A DNA stretch of 64,000 bases, taken from Lithobates sylvaticus. Taxonomy: Eukaryota; Chordata; Amphibia; Anura; Ranidae. The notes under the pieces were generated by a model. It saw only the letters and a program-made list of their open reading frames with translations, was not told where the DNA came from and did no database searches. The stretch lies in NCBI GenBank assembly GCA_028564925.1, contig CM053031.1, positions 169,418,584 through 169,482,583 on the forward strand, in the 5' to 3' direction. This document shows, piece by piece, positions 1 through 13,384 of this stretch. Position 1 is the stretch's first letter. Each line of letters opens with the position of its first letter. A program made the translations under genes and the position numbers.

Positions 1-133
1 AGCCCTGGAGGACAGCCAGCAGCAGCCACCAGTTATAACCACCTGGGGGACAGCAACCAGCTGCAGGAATCCTAAGGAAGAAGTGAAGATTAAGGTCAGT
101 TGAGATGCAGGTAAACCGTGAAAGGGGCCTTAG
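1..133. other. unassigned sequence
   Basis: No reading frame, terminal repeat or known element could be recognised here. It lies outside the LINE that begins near 478 and may be older flanking DNA or the edge of an element outside the window. Confidence 0.3.
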
Positions 134-477
134 TCCCCTTTCACACGATCGGTCCGATGGGGTCTGCCTGTCTTTTTTTTTTGCAGGCGGAGCCAATTGG
201 ACCCTCCATTCACCTCTATAGAGCGGCAGATGTAAACGGACTCGTGTCTGCTTACACCCGCCTATCTGCAATCCGATCTGCTAAAAATACAGAAGGGGAT
301 TTGTCCCCTTCTGTCTGGGCAGATCGGAGGGCCTTTAGGGTAGAGCGGGCTGCATCTGTGTCTGATCTACATATGCGGAGTGGACACAGACCTGCCATCC
401 GCACGCTACGCTCATTGTGGCTAGCGACTGGTTACCAAGTCGCTTAAGTGGCCCTCGCGCCTCAAAAGGTTGGGCAC
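134..477. mobile_element. partial non-autonomous DNA transposon (MITE-like)
   Basis: The left edge carries a TTTCACAC-type terminus, like the larger elements at 40,502 and 44,794. A short perfect palindrome lies at about 290-312 (AGAAGGGGAT and its complement flanking the centre). No matching right terminus is seen, so it is a half element or a truncated copy. It abuts and probably truncates the 3' part of the LINE starting at about 478. The superfamily is not determined. Confidence 0.45.
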
Positions 478-842
478 CTATTTTTTTAACCATTTTTCCC
501 CCATCAAAATTGGAGAATTATGGAACAAGTACAGCAATTGTGGCATCCAGATAATTTTGATCAAATTGGCACGTCCTGCCCCCAACAGAGGCAGTCTACT
601 CCAGATGTTGCATTTCCGCTTGAATTTTAACAATAGTGGGGCTAAATTATCAAGTATATATTGAGTCGGGTCCTTTCACACCACTATCCCAAGGTATTTA
701 GTTTTTTCTACTACTTTTAACTGGGATACTCCTATTAGGATGGAATTGGCAAGTGGGTCGACTGGCAAAAGAGATGACTTCTCCCAGTTGATGACTAGAC
801 CCGAGTAACTACCGAACTCCTCCACTATATGCATTAATTCAA
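478..842 (-). mobile_element. L1-A segment 1: ORF2 downstream of the RT core
   Basis: Translation of the minus strand gives the L1 ORF2 region just after the catalytic box (SGLVINWEKSSLL, then TKYLGIVV), followed by a stretch typical of the RT thumb (SRLPLLGAGRANLIK). The reading continues from 5295 across the hAT insertion, because the 8-bp duplication TTAGTGAG (843-850 and 5287-5294) marks a clean break. The L1 C-terminus and 3' end are missing, cut near 478. Frameshifts and stops are present, so this is a dead copy. Confidence 0.8.
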
Positions 843-1139
843 TTAGTGAGCAGAGTTGAGCGGACACCTGGATGTTCGGTTAGACGGGTTCGGCCGAACT
901 TCGCAAAAAAGTTCAAGTTCGGGACCGAACTTGACCCCGAACCCAAACCCCATTAAAGTCAATGGGGACCCGAACTTTTGAGGACTAAAATGGCTCTAAA
1001 AAAGTAATGGAAAGGGCTAGAGGGCTGCAAATGGCAGCAAAATGTTGTTAAGAGCATGGCAAGTGCTCTGCAAACAAATGTAGATAGGGAAATAACTTAA
1101 AATAACATAAAATACATACAAAAAAATAATATGCTGGAG

Positions 1140-1290
1140 GCCCCTTCTCAGAAGAAGAGTTACAGGAAGTCATTAAGAACCTCAGAAAATCAACGGCACG
1201 ATGCCACATATATGGTGGGAATGCCCCAGAATACGCCCTTTCTGGAAACAATTATTTAATTTAAACGATAAGCTTGTGGGAAAATAAAAT
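1140..1290 (+). mobile_element. L1-type ORF2 C-terminal scrap
   Basis: The plus strand encodes WWECPRIRPFWKQLF, the tryptophan-rich segment at the C-terminus of L1-type ORF2 proteins, ending in a stop followed by A-rich DNA. It is a short 5'-truncated LINE fragment inside the hAT element, in the opposite orientation to L1-A. Confidence 0.6.
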
Positions 1291-1644
1291 ACTTTGAAAT
1301 TAAAAAAATAAAAAATAATAATCTTGACCTAGGAGGACGAGGTCCATATGGAATAGGAGGTTGAGGTGGCGGTGGATGTGACGGTGTAGGTGGAAGCGGC
1401 GGTGGAGGAGGACGAGGTAGCCAACGCTGGTTTTTGTTTTTAATTTTTTTTTTTTAATTAGGGTACACCCCAAAAGAGTGAGAAAGATCAAAAATACAAC
1501 AATGGCTGGGTAAGGCCGGTGATGTGTCACATTCTGTCCCCCGTCGGATAGTGTCCGCCCTGTACTGCGCTTGCGCAGTACGTAAGACAAGTGGATTCCG
1601 AAAATCTCCGAAGACGAACGGCGCCTGCGCGGTGAGTCCAGGTG

Positions 1645-1925
1645 GATGTCACATATACAGATATGCAGAAAATGCTATTCAAAAAATTTTTTTTGCCCTA
1701 AATAATTTTTTTGTAATAGTTGAATAGAAAAACACTATCTAAATTGTGTGTCTCACACCTACAGATGCAGAAGAAACACTGCAAAATATAATTTTTTGTC
1801 CTAAATGGGTGTTTTTGGAATAGCAGAATAGACCAACAGTATCTAAAGGGTGTATGTCACACGTACAGATATGCAGAAAATGCTATTACAAAAAAATTAT
1901 CTAAAGGGTGTATCTCACAGTAACA
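1645..1925. repeat. imperfect tandem repeat, about 105-bp unit
   Basis: Units begin with a motif like GTCACA...ACAGATATGCAGAAAATGC at about 1648, 1749, 1855 and (shortened) 1911. Spacers are T-rich. The repeat is internal to the hAT element, and no coding function is apparent. Confidence 0.55.
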
Positions 1926-2169
1926 TATGCAGTGCCGGTGCACTGAGCTTGCATAAGATGCCCGCCGATGCCAACCTAACTAACAGACAAGTTATATTTT
2001 CTCTGGAACTGGGCTCAGGGCAGTGTAAAAAGATTGTGCACTGCACCCACACAACTAAATCAAGGTAGATCGCTGAGTAATTAGAATAGATTTCTGAATC
2101 AGGACTCCTATCTAATTCTCTCCCTCAAAGCAGCAGCAGCAGCAACCTTTCCCTACACTATCTATAGCA

Positions 2170-3413
2170 GATTGACGTGCTGTGCCGTGTGAGAGTCGTG
2201 GTTAATGATTCTTACTCTGAATGGTCTAAGGTTATCAGTGGTGTACCCCAAGGTTCAGTGCTGGGACCCTTACTTTTTAATATCTTTATAAATGATATTG
2301 GGTCTGGGATCAAAAGTAACATTTCTGTCTTTGCAGATGACACCAAGCTATGCAGTGGAATAACGTCCTTACAGGAGGTCTCCAATTTACAAACCGACCT
2401 CAATGCTCTGTCTAATTGGGCGACTATGTGGCAGATGAGGTTTAATGTTGATAAATGTAAAGTTATGCACTCGGGGGCTAAGAATATGCATGCATCATAC
2501 ATGCTAGGGGGAGTACAACTGGGGGAATCCGTAGTGGAGAAGGATCTGGGGGTTTTGGTAGATCATAAGCTCAATAATAACATGCAATGTCAAGCTGCGG
2601 TTTCCAAAGCAAGCAAAGTCCTTTCTTGTATTAAGAGAGGTATGGACTCCAGAGAGAGAGATATCATTTTTCCCCTGTTCAAATCATTAGTAAGACCTCA
2701 TCTGGAATATGCAGTTCAGTTTTGGGCACCAGTTCTCAAAAAGGATATCGGGGAACTGGAGAAAGTGCAGAGAAGGGCAACCAAACTGATAAGAGGCATG
2801 GAGGAGCTCAGCTATGAGGAAAGATTAGAGGAACTGAATTTATTCACCCTTGAGAAGAGGAGAATAAGGGGGGATATGATCAACATGTACAAATCTATAA
2901 GGGGTCCATATAGTGAACTTGGTGTTGAGTTATTCACTTTACAGTCAACACAGAGGACAAGGGGGCACTCTTTACGTCTAGAGGAAAAGAGATTTCATCT
3001 CCAAATACGGAAAGGTTTCTTCACAGTAAGAGCTGTGAAAATATGGAATAGACTCCCTCCAGAGGTGGTTCTGGCTAACTCAGTAGATTGCTTTAAGAAA
3101 GGCCTGGATACTTTCCTAAATGTACATAATATAACTGGGTACTGACATTTATAGGTAAAGTTGATCCAGGGAAAATCCGATTGCCTCTAGGGGGATCAGG
3201 AAGGGATTTTTTTCCCCCTGCTGTAGCAGATTGGAGCATGCTCTTTTTTTTTTTTTTTTGCATTCCTCTGGATCAACTGTGGGTATAATATGGGGTTTAT
3301 TGTATTGTACGATATATTTTATTTCTATTTATTATTTCTTTTTTTTTATGGTTGAACTGGATGGACTTTTTTCGGCCTAGCTAACTATGTAACTATGTAA
3401 CTATGTGTGCCTC
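2170..3413 (+). mobile_element. CR1-type LINE, 5'-truncated, RT 3' half plus 3' UTR
   Basis: The open frame at 2177-3145 (322 aa) starts inside the reverse transcriptase. It has RT block SGVPQGSVLGPLLFNIFIND (near residue 21) and the catalytic box FADDTKL. The C-terminal half is typical of CR1/L2-like enzymes (ERLEELNLFTLEKRR and WNRLPPEVV). The 3' UTR ends in the family's GATGGACTTTTTTCGGCC motif and a microsatellite-like tail of repeated ACTATGTA (3390-3413). Endonuclease and ORF1 are absent, as expected from 5' truncation during insertion. The open frame over 322 codons suggests a fairly young insertion. It lies inside the hAT element. Confidence 0.85.
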
Positions 3414-3587
3414 TAGCTTACATAAAGGCTGGGTCACATGCTGCACTGGCCAATCACAGCCATGCCATTAGTAGGCATCGCTGTGATGGCTTCTAAGGGC
3501 ACACAAGTTAAACAAATGTTGATTGGCTGCCCTGCAGCTTTTTAAAAAATTACATTGCCGCACAACCAACTCGAACCCGAACATATA
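3414..3587. other. right internal part of the hAT element
   Basis: This stretch lies between the CR1 tail and the Tc1 terminus. It ends in CCGAACCC-type motifs matching the left end of the hAT element. Confidence 0.5.
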
Positions 3588-3803
3588 CAGTGGTGTGAAA
3601 AAGTGTTTGCCCCCTTCCTCATTTCCTGTTCCTTTGCATGTTTGTCACACTTAAGTGTTTCGGAACATCAAACCAATTTAAACAATAGTCAAGGACAACA
3701 CAAGTAAACACAAAATGCAATTTGTAAATGAAGATGTTTATTATTAAAGGTGAAAAAAAATCCAAACCATCATGGCCCTGTGTGAAAAAGTGATTGCCCC
3801 CTT
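3588..3803 (+). repeat. Tc1 left terminal inverted repeat (IR/DR)
   Basis: The outer direct repeat lies at about 3591-3614 and the inner one at about 3780-3803. In this transposon type these are the transposase binding sites. The arm is nearly identical to the reverse complement of 4986-5200. Confidence 0.85.
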
Positions 3804-3953
3804 GTTAAAACATACTATAACTGTGGTTGTCCACACCTGAGTTCAATTTCTCTAGCCACACCCAGGCCTGATTATTGCCACACCTGTTCACAATCAAGGC
3901 ATCACTTAAATAGGAGCTGCTTGACACAGTAAGGTCCACCAGAAGATCCTTAA

Positions 3954-4982
<1,029 letters not shown>

Positions 4983-4985
4983 GTT

Positions 4986-5200
4986 TAGGGGGCAATCACT
5001 TTTTCACACAGGGCCATGATGGTTTGGATTTTTTTTCACCTTTAATAATAAACACCTTCATTTACAAATTGCATTTTGTGTTTACTTGTGTTGTCCTTGA
5101 CTATTGTTTAAATTGGTTTGATGTTCCGAAACACTTAAGTGTGACAAACATGCAAAGGAACAGGAAATGAGGAAGGGGCAAACACTTTTTCACACCACTG
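4986..5200 (-). repeat. Tc1 right terminal inverted repeat (IR/DR)
   Basis: Mirror of 3588-3803, with the inner direct motif at about 4987-5011 and the outer one at about 5175-5200. It follows the transposase stop codon almost immediately. Confidence 0.85.
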
Positions 5201-5294
5201 TACAGTAAATTGTTCGTGTCCAGGACCCTAAAACCCAAAAGTCCGGTACGAACCCAAACTTTACAGTTCGGGTTCGCTCAACCCTGTTAGTGAG

Positions 5295-6610
5295 GACTCC
5301 GTATCCCCCAGAAAAAATAAAACATTGTCTGCATAAAGTGCTATCCTTTCTTCCCCACATTTCCCTTGAAACCCCTGCAGCTCAGTTGATGATCTAACCG
5401 CGCACGCTAGGGGCTCCATCGCTAATGCAAATGGGGGTGATAAAGGACACCCCTGTCTTGTCCCTCTCTCAAGCGAGATCTTTTCTGAGTATTCATTGTT
5501 TAATTTTTTATTTGGCGTTTGGGTGATTGTATAAAGTTTTCAACAGTCTTATAAAGATCTGACCGAATCCAAACTTCTCCAGGACCCGCCAGAGATAACC
5601 CCACTCGAGGCTGTCAAAAGCCTTGGCTGTGTCCAAGGACAAAACAGCCCTTGAGCCAGTGTTCTCAATCTGGACCTGGAGATTCATATATAACCTTCTT
5701 ATATTGATACTTGTAGACCTGCCAGGGATAAACCCAGATTGATCTGAATGGACAAGTTTTGATATACATTTATTCAGTCTGGATGCCAGCACCTTTTTGC
5801 CATGATTTTAACATCGGAGCACAATAAGGATATTGGTCTATATGCTGATGCTTCAATTGGATCTTTCCCTTCCTTCTGTATAACTACTATGGTAGTTTCC
5901 ATCATCGAGGAGGGCAAGCTCCCCCTCTCAGCTGCCCAACTTAGTGTCTTTAAAAGTTCTGGGAGCAACACCTCCCCATAGTATTTATAGGTTTCCAGTG
6001 TCAACCCATCTGGGCCGGGGGATTTTTGGTTGGATATACCGGCTACTGCTTGAAGCAGCTCCCCCCAGACTATTCGGGAATCAAGCTTATTCCTATTGCT
6101 CTCCGAGAGAGCAGGCAGATCCACTCTCCCCAGAAACCTGTCCATTTCTCCTGTCCCCTGCCTTGACTTGTACAGTTCCCTGTAAAACTCAGAGACTGTA
6201 TCTATGATCACTGCTGGTTCAAACGAAATTTCTCCACCTGGCATCCTAATCAATGATATACTAGAGGAAGGGCAATTGGTTTTCGCTAGGAGCCAACAAA
6301 CGCCCCATTTTTTCCCCTTCTCCAAAGGAGTTCTGTCTCTGAAAGAGTCTCTTATTTTCAGTTTTCTTCGTTATGGCCTCTCTATATTCCTGCTGTTTAT
6401 TAAGCCATATCCCTTGCTTCTCTGGGGTTGGATCTGACACGTACTGTCTCTCTGACTCTATCACCTCGTTCCTGATATTTTCCTCCCATTCCCTTGATTT
6501 CTTCTTTATTTTTGCCACCTGTTCAATTAGCAGCCCCCTAAGGAAAGCCTTAAGGGTGTCCCATACCACCCCTGCCGATGCTGTCCCTTCGTTAATTTCT
6601 ACAAACTCTT
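5295..6610 (-). mobile_element. L1-A segment 2: ORF2 RT domain and linker
   Basis: Minus-strand frames at 5508-5792 and 5774-6325 give successive RT blocks: SPGPDGLTLETYKYY, YRPISLLCSDVKIMAK, SDQSGFIPGRSTS and LSLDTAKAFDSLEWGY. The catalytic box near 5324-5335 reads YADN instead of YADD. A frameshift near 5790 separates the two frames. Farther upstream (6325-6610) is the charged linker between endonuclease and RT. This dead L1 copy is bounded on the left by the hAT duplication and on the right by the TTAA element. Confidence 0.85.
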
Positions 6611-7620
6611 TTAACCGGTTCCCGACCGGCGCACGACGATATACGTCGGCAGAATGGCACGGACAGGCAGGAGGGCGTATATAGAAGTCCCTCCTTAATG
6701 CCGTCCATGCCATCGGGAGTGCGCCGGGAGCGGCGCGCTCCCACCCCGGTCGGGACCCCCGTGAGGCCGGTCGCGGGTCCCGCAGACTCGATCGCCGCAG
6801 GGACACCCGCGATCGTCTCATGGGAAGGCTGAATGGGGGAGATGCGGAAATACACAGCATCTCCCCGTTCTGCCTAGCAACTAGTGACGCCGATCTCTGC
6901 TCCCTGTGATTGGAGCAGAGATCAGCATTCACTAGCTGACAGCCACGCCCCCCCCACAGTAAGAAATACACCCCTAGGCATACTTAACCCCTACACTGCC
7001 CCCTTGTGGTTAACCCCTTCACTGCCAGTGTCATTTATACAGGAATCAATGCATTTAAATGGCATTGATTGCTGTAAAAATGACAATGGTTCCAAAAATG
7101 TGTCAAACATGTCCAATGTGTCCGCCATAATGTCGCAGTCACAATAAAAATCGCTGATCGCCGCCATTACTAATAAAAAAAATTATTAATAAAAATGCTA
7201 TAAAACTATCCCCTATCTTGTAAACGCTATTACTTCTGCGCAAACCAATCAATAATCGCTTATTGCGATTTTTTTACCAAAAATATGTAGAAGAATACGT
7301 ATCGGCCTAAACTGAGGGAAAAAAACGTTTTTTTTTTATATATTTTTGGGGGATATTTATTATAGCAAAAAATAAAAAAGAATGCGTTTTTTTTTTCAAA
7401 ATTGTCGCACTTTTTTGTTTATAGCACAAAAAATAAAAACCGCAGGGGCGATCAAATACCACCAAAAGAAAGCTCTATTTGTGGGAAAAAAAGGACGTCA
7501 ATTTTGTTTGGGAGCCACGTCGCACGACTGCGCAATTGTCAGTTAAAGCAACGCAGTGCCGAATCGCAAAAAGGGGCCTGGTCCTTTGGCTGCAAATTGG
7601 TCCGGTCTGAAAGTGGTTAA
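6611..7620. mobile_element. TTAA-target non-autonomous DNA transposon
   Basis: Bounded by TTAA on both sides (6611-6614 and 7617-7620). The ends read CCGGTTCCCGACCGG and, inward from the right, CCACTTTCAGACCGG. No transposase frame is present. The right 500 bp matches the arms of the palindromic element at 61,242-62,868. TTAA duplication is typical of piggyBac and Kolobok transposons, and the superfamily is not settled here. The L1-A frame resumes on the other side, confirming an insertion. Confidence 0.75.
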
Positions 7621-8096
7621 TCTCATAGTTATTCTGGTTTCTTCATTAATTCCATCCATAGGGGATTTATTGCCCATGTTGTTGGAGTGCTTCTATCTTT
7701 TTTAAATTTATAGTTAAGACCAAAGGTGAATGGTCAGTACCCTATTTTTTTTATTAACCGAGATGCTTCGCTGTTACCTACTGCCATGTCTATGCGGGAA
7801 AGTGTGGAGTATGTACTTGAGAAACAAGAATATTGCAGACTAATTGGTTTCCGAGCTCTCCAAAAATCCAGCCATCCCACTTCTTCAAAGAATTTACCTA
7901 AACGACCCTCTGATGGCCTATCTGTCCGAGCCCCTGGTGGAAATCTATCCAAGCTACTGTTGAGTACTGCATTGAAGTCCCCCATAACTATTACCGGGAT
8001 GTCTACCTTATCTTCTACAAATTTTAATAATCTATATAAGATCTCAAGTTTGGGGGGGGGGGGGATGTACACGTTTGCAAGGATATATGGATGCAT
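7621..8096 (-). mobile_element. L1-A segment 3: ORF2 endonuclease, C-terminal part
   Basis: The minus frame 7734-8096 encodes an AP-like endonuclease segment: ANVYIPPPPKLEIL, then IVMGDFNAVLN with the GDFN catalytic motif, and STLSRIDMAV, equivalent to the SRIDH motif. The segment is interrupted upstream by another insertion. Confidence 0.85.
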
Positions 8097-8560
8097 TTAC
8101 ACAGCGATTTACACAGCGATCGTTGCTATAAAATTGCAGTGATTACTGTGTAAATGTGACTGGCAGGAAAGGGGTTAACACTAGGGGGCGCTGCAGGGGT
8201 TAATATGTTCCCTATTGTAGTGATTCTAACTGTGGGGGGAGGGGACTCACAAGGGGAGGAGACCGATCGGTGTTCCTCCGTACTGGGATCACATGATCAG
8301 TCTCCTCTCCACTGACAGGACGTGAAGCTGTGTGTTTACACACACAGCTCCACGGTCCCGCTGTTTTCACGGCCAATCGCGGGTGCCCGGCGGACATCGC
8401 GGCCGCCGGGCATGCGCACCAGGTCCTGAGCGAAGCTGCGGGCGTGTGCGCACGCGCCCCCAAGGCGGCCGGGAATGGTAGGACGTCATATGACGCCCAC
8501 CCAGGATGGGAGATCCACCTTGTGGGCGTCATATGACTATGTGCGGTATTGAAGTGGTTA
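8097..8560. mobile_element. TTAA-type MITE fragment
   Basis: Right end GAAGTGGTTAA (TTAA at 8557-8560) matches the termini of the other TTAA elements. Inside is a pair of GACGTCATATGACG-type palindromes, also seen at about 46,265-46,285. The left end (ACACAGCGATTTACACAGCG) is not a recognisable terminus, so the copy is partial. It separates two pieces of the L1-A endonuclease. Confidence 0.6.
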
Positions 8561-9570
8561 AACAATGCAAAAAGATATAACAACCCAACGTGTCTATACT
8601 GACCTCTCTGCAGGAGAATAACACTCCTCTCTTAACCAGTATACTCACTCCTCTAGATTAAGAAGAGTGGACTGAGTGATACTGGTTTTCAAATGTCTTA
8701 CTGTTAAATTGTAATTTAGTGTCATTTGTGAGGTGGGTCTCCTGCAGGCATATCAGCCCGACCTTATGGGTTTCGTTTCCAGTACAGATAACACACTAGC
8801 CTTTTTAAGGGGATTGCCCATCCCTCTTATGTTCCAAGAACCTATATTTAAAGTTCTAGACATCTGCTAGTAAAGAAAAAAAAATCAAGAAAACTCCAAA
8901 TTTACCTACATATATAAAACCAAGGCAAAGAAGAACATAAAAAAGAGAACATATGACTAAGAACAATAAAGACAAAAAAGTAGTGAAACCAAGAATATAG
9001 GACCCTTTTGGCTTACTTATTGGCCATACCCGCTCCTTCCCCCATACCCTCATTATTGATTTATTTATATCCCTGCAAGAGGGAATCAGTGCAAAATTTG
9101 TGTCAAACCAAAAAAGAAAAAAGGACCAATAATTATAAATTCTACCCTCTATGATTACATTTAGGAGATTGTTTTCCCCTGAACATGTGCAATGTGTATG
9201 TAAGTTTATTGTCTTTTCTTCCCTTCGTGAATTTACATCGTTGTACTCCCCTTTCCTACCCTCCCCTCCCCTTAAGCATGCCTAGGCTAACCCTGGGGCC
9301 ATTGTTTGTGACCAATTCTTTCATTCCATTCCCTTTCCACCCTTCCACCCTTACCCTGTGTAACCCCCCCCCCCCCCCCCCCCAACCCATTTCAATATTA
9401 CCAAAAATAGCACCGTTGTACCCAAGGCCCACCATTCTTTCATTTGTGACTTTCACCTACCAAGCCCTCCCCTCCCCCCACAGCTCATTCCTTTACTTCA
9501 ATAGTAAGTATCCAGAAAAAGCCAACAAAAAAAAAGAAAACAAAACAAATAAAGAACATGTTTCCAGCCA
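8561..9570 (-). mobile_element. L1-A segment 4: endonuclease start and inter-ORF region
   Basis: The minus strand near 8600-8870 begins the endonuclease with WNIRGMGNPLKKA, typical of an L1 ORF2 start, followed by a motif resembling the LQETHL box in decayed form. From about 8870 to 9570 lies the pyrimidine-rich (plus strand) inter-ORF spacer with a C-run at 9364-9383. The equivalent spacer of L1-B lies at about 28,110-28,760. No intact frame remains. Confidence 0.75.
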
Positions 9571-10249
9571 TGTTATGCTTGCGTCTATCTAGCAAGATTA
9601 CTCTGTGGTATAACAAGGAAGCTGAGACTTCTGTAGTTTGTAGATGTGCTTTTATTATACAAAGCTGCTGTACAAAAACTATTACAATCTTAGGAATACA
9701 ATCCAAGACTGACAGATATCTATAACAAGCAAATGCCTAGAAAATAGAACAGCCTATGGTCTAACAGTACAAATGCATTTAAAGGATTACTTAACTTCTG
9801 TTACTGTATGTTCATGATCTCCATTGGCAATATTTCTTCTTGGAGACCGGGTTCTGTCCTTCTATCATGAGTGGCTTCTGATCTTCAAAGCATGATGATG
9901 TGTGTCCTGATGTTAGAGCATGATGTGTCTGTGCTCTCTCTACTCATCCATTTTATTTGTACAAGTTTGTTGAACAAACTTGTTTCCATACCAACCGACT
10001 AACGGTCATTCTTTCAGGTTGAGAGACCCTCTCAACCTGTTTACTGTAGCTGACGAGACAATAGCCTCTTCAAACTGTCAATTTGAATACAAGAATGTTA
10101 TCTAACACCATTGTATGAAAACCGCATTTGTTTGAGAATTCTACTCAAACCAGAAGACTGACAGTAATCTGATCAACTAACTTGTAATATTGTCCCATGT
10201 AATGTTATGTCTGATGTTAAAAAAATCATATTTTAACAAACGCAACACA
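9571..10249 (-). repeat. 3' LTR of the ERV fossil
   Basis: 679 bp, matching 15,760-16,438 at about 97% by eye. Read on the minus strand it starts TGTGTTGCG and ends ACATAACA. A purine tract (AGGGCGGAA on the minus strand) lies directly upstream, at 10,250-10,258. Confidence 0.9.
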
Positions 10250-10429
10250 TTCCGCCCTAGATTTTTTCTTTTTTTTTCTTTCAGACTCCATACAGAAAAT
10301 CACTTCATTACTAATAAAACTCATTCTAAACATTCATTTTTCTTGAATGCAACACCTCCCATTTCTGTCATTGAGAAGATGTTTCAGTCTTAACTTAAAA
10401 GTTCATTAGAAAGTCTATTCTAAAGTTCT

Positions 10430-11590
10430 TTAGAAACAAGTCCAGGCTTGTAATACATCAAAGGCCTTGCTCTCCACAGCTCTTGCGATCTTCCGTGGAA
10501 AACAAAGCGGATTATCTGTTCCTTCTAATACATAAACAGTAGATCCAGGCCCTTCAGCTACGATCTCTCCTCTAAATGGCTTCTTGCTTGGATATCTGAC
10601 TAACACTTTGCCCACTGACTGTACCCACTTCTGACCCTCCCAAAGAACATCAATAGGGAGGAGAGGAAATATACTGATATTTCCCAGAAGATCGCTGCTG
10701 TTTATTTTGGAAGGATTTATGTTATGTAGCCTCATTTTCCACTCTTGCTGAGAAGTATCCACTAACCAGTCAGAGTCCCAGCCACTGTCTTGAAGCTCAT
10801 CTGCCAATGCAAATATAACTTCAAACCTTCCTGCCAGATTCCCTCTCATTCCTAGATAGGCTTCAGCTTCAGATACGTCACTCTTGGTTTCTATGTCATG
10901 GAAGCAGTAACATGGTTTTTGTTAAGCCCTGTTCTTTCAGGAACCTTACATAAATACTGAACTCTGCAGTCCAGCTGTAAAATCTGTGCCCCAGCCCCTA
11001 CTATCCTCTCATATGGTGTGCTTTTGGCTATTGGCCTAGAATTTAACAACATGACTGCCTGTGTGAGGACCCGATCCCACCCCCTTAGTGTATGTGTGGG
11101 TGTAAGTTTGCGTATCTGGTCCTTCAATAGCCCGTTGTATCTTTCAATCAAACCAGCTGCCTGTGGATGGTATGGGATGTGGCACAACCAGTACACTCCA
11201 GAATCTTTTGCCCACTGCTGTACTGTTGATCCGGTGAAGTGTGAGCCGTTATCACTTTGGACTTGCTTGGGACAACCATAAGCAACGACAAGTTTCTGTA
11301 GCAGTTGAAGCGTTGCGGCTTGATCTGCACGTTTGCAAGGATGAACAAGCATAAGTCCTGAATAGGTGTCCACTGCAGTGCAACAATATCTCAGTCCATT
11401 GTTTCCCCGGGGCAGGGGACCGATTAAGTCAATCTGCCATATCTCTGCAGGCCTCTCACCCCTCTTAATCGACCCGGTGGAGTACTTTTTAATGGCCATT
11501 GTCGCACTTCTCCACACACTATACAGTTCCCTATTACAGTTTTTTTCATGTCCATGGATATAGGCAAGCCTCTCTGCTGTGCCCATTCAT
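10430..11590 (-). pseudogene. ERV integrase region (fossil)
   Basis: The segment at 10,891-11,586 holds the integrase core with motifs WQIDLIGPLPRG, VQSDNGSHFTG and HPQAAGLIERYNG, the retroviral D, D and E positions. The segment at 10,430-10,849 looks like the integrase C-terminal domain (FPLLPIDVLWEGQKWVQ). It is part of the broken pol gene. Confidence 0.8.
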
Positions 11591-11677
11591 ATGTTGCTTT
11601 GTGCTCCAAATGTCCAGATTGCTTGTGGGCCCAGTTGGCCAAGTTCATCAAGACAGGATCAATTGGCACAACTGCCT

Positions 11678-13370
11678 TCACTTTGGCACTTTGGCGATTT
11701 CATCTGCAACTCTGTTATAGTTCTCAAAGTCTGGGACTAGGGGCACATGTGCATCAACATGCCCCACTTTTATGGTGCGGGAGTGAGCTTCCTTCCAGAT
11801 GTAGTACCAGACTTCCTTGCCTACCCTCACCACCTTTCCATGAATCATCCATTCATTGGACTTCCACGTGGGCATCCAAGTTGTCAGTCCTTTAAAAACT
11901 GCCCAGCTGTCAGTGTAGATAGTGACATGGGAAGAAGGATTCTCCTGAAGAGTCATCACTACAGCTTTCAACTCTGCATACTGACTGGACCCTCCAATTT
12001 CGGTCTCCTGCAGGACTGTGTCTGTACTTGGGTTGTAGGCTGCTGCTGTCCATTTACGCCCAGACGAGGCGACTATGGCTGAACCATCAGTGAACCATGC
12101 TGACTGCTTCATGTCTTCTGTCAGAGACTCGAAGGGTGGAGCCTCTTGAATGGGGGATGACTGCAGCACAGGAATTTCTTCTTCTGGCTGGGTGCTGGTA
12201 AAAGTAACCAGCCCCGCCAACTGTTTTGAAATGTCTCTAACATCCCCAGCTGCAATACCCCCTCTTTCTTGAAGGTACCACTTCCATTTCATAAGTGTCT
12301 GGTTCTGGGCTACAGCTGCCCTAGTGATCAGTCCATTATCTCTCACCCATCCTGCTATTGGCAATGCAGTATGTATGGTGACTGTGTCCTTTCCTGTAAT
12401 GGTCTCTACATGTTGAAGTGCTGTGTAGGCGCCATACAGGTACTTCTCTAGGGGCGTGTATCTCTTCTGTGCCCCTGTCAGTTGTTTGGACCAAAATCCA
12501 ATGGGTATTGCTCTCAGTCCTTTCTTTTCATTTGGCTGCCACAGACTCCAAGATATGGTACCATTCTGCTCCACTACATCCAGCTGAAATGGTACTCCTT
12601 GTCTCACGGGTCCTAATCCCTGATGCTGCAAAATAGCTTCTTTAGCAGCCAGGAATGTAGTCCGCTGCTCTGAACCCCATGAGAACTCAGTCTTTTTCTG
12701 GGTGACATTATATATAGGCTTCAGAATCAATCCAAGATGTGGGATGAACGATCTCCAGAACCCCACAATGAACTTCTGTGCCTCCTTTTTGGTAGTAGGG
12801 GCGACAGGGCCTGGATAGTTTGCACAACTGTCTCTGGAATTTTCCTCTGTTGCCCAGTCCACATCATTCCTAGGAATTTCACCTCTGTGGTAGGTCCTTG
12901 GACTTTGTCTCTGTTGATAGCCCACCCTCTGTTCTCCATGTGATGTATCAGCAGGTGCAGTGCTTCAGTTACATCTTCTTTTGTTCCAGAGATCATGATG
13001 TCATCAATGTAGTGAAACACAGCGACTTTCAAATTCAGGGTGCTTAAATCTCGGGGAATCAGTCCATGACAAATCGTTGGAGAATGAAGATAGCCTTGTG
13101 GAAGGACAGTGAAAGTGTACTGGTGGCCGTCCCACACCATAGCAAACTGGTCTTGACACTCTGGGTCTATTAAAATCGAAAAGAAAGCATTAGCCAGGTC
13201 TATCACAGCATGATATTCTCCTGCATCTTTAGCAATTTTTTCAACAATTGAGATCATATCTGGTACAGCTGACTTTAATGGAGGTGCCACTTTGTTTAGA
13301 CCTCTTTAATCCACAGTCATTCTATATGTCCCATCAGGCTTTTTTCCTGGGAACACCGGAGATGAGAAAG
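11678..13370 (-). pseudogene. ERV reverse transcriptase and RNase H (fossil)
   Basis: The RT region carries FTVLPQGYLHSPTICHG and the catalytic YIDDIM box. The RNase H region follows, with AWFTDGSAIV, SSQYAELKAV and IYTDSWAVFKGL. Motif style resembles ERV-L/class III pol. Broken copy. Confidence 0.82.
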
Positions 13371-13384
13371 GACTTACAGCAGGT

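Noticed and set aside
9571-10430. Envelope gene between integrase and the 3' LTR of the ERV
   Set aside because: The space is too short and shows no signal peptide, cleavage site or membrane segment.
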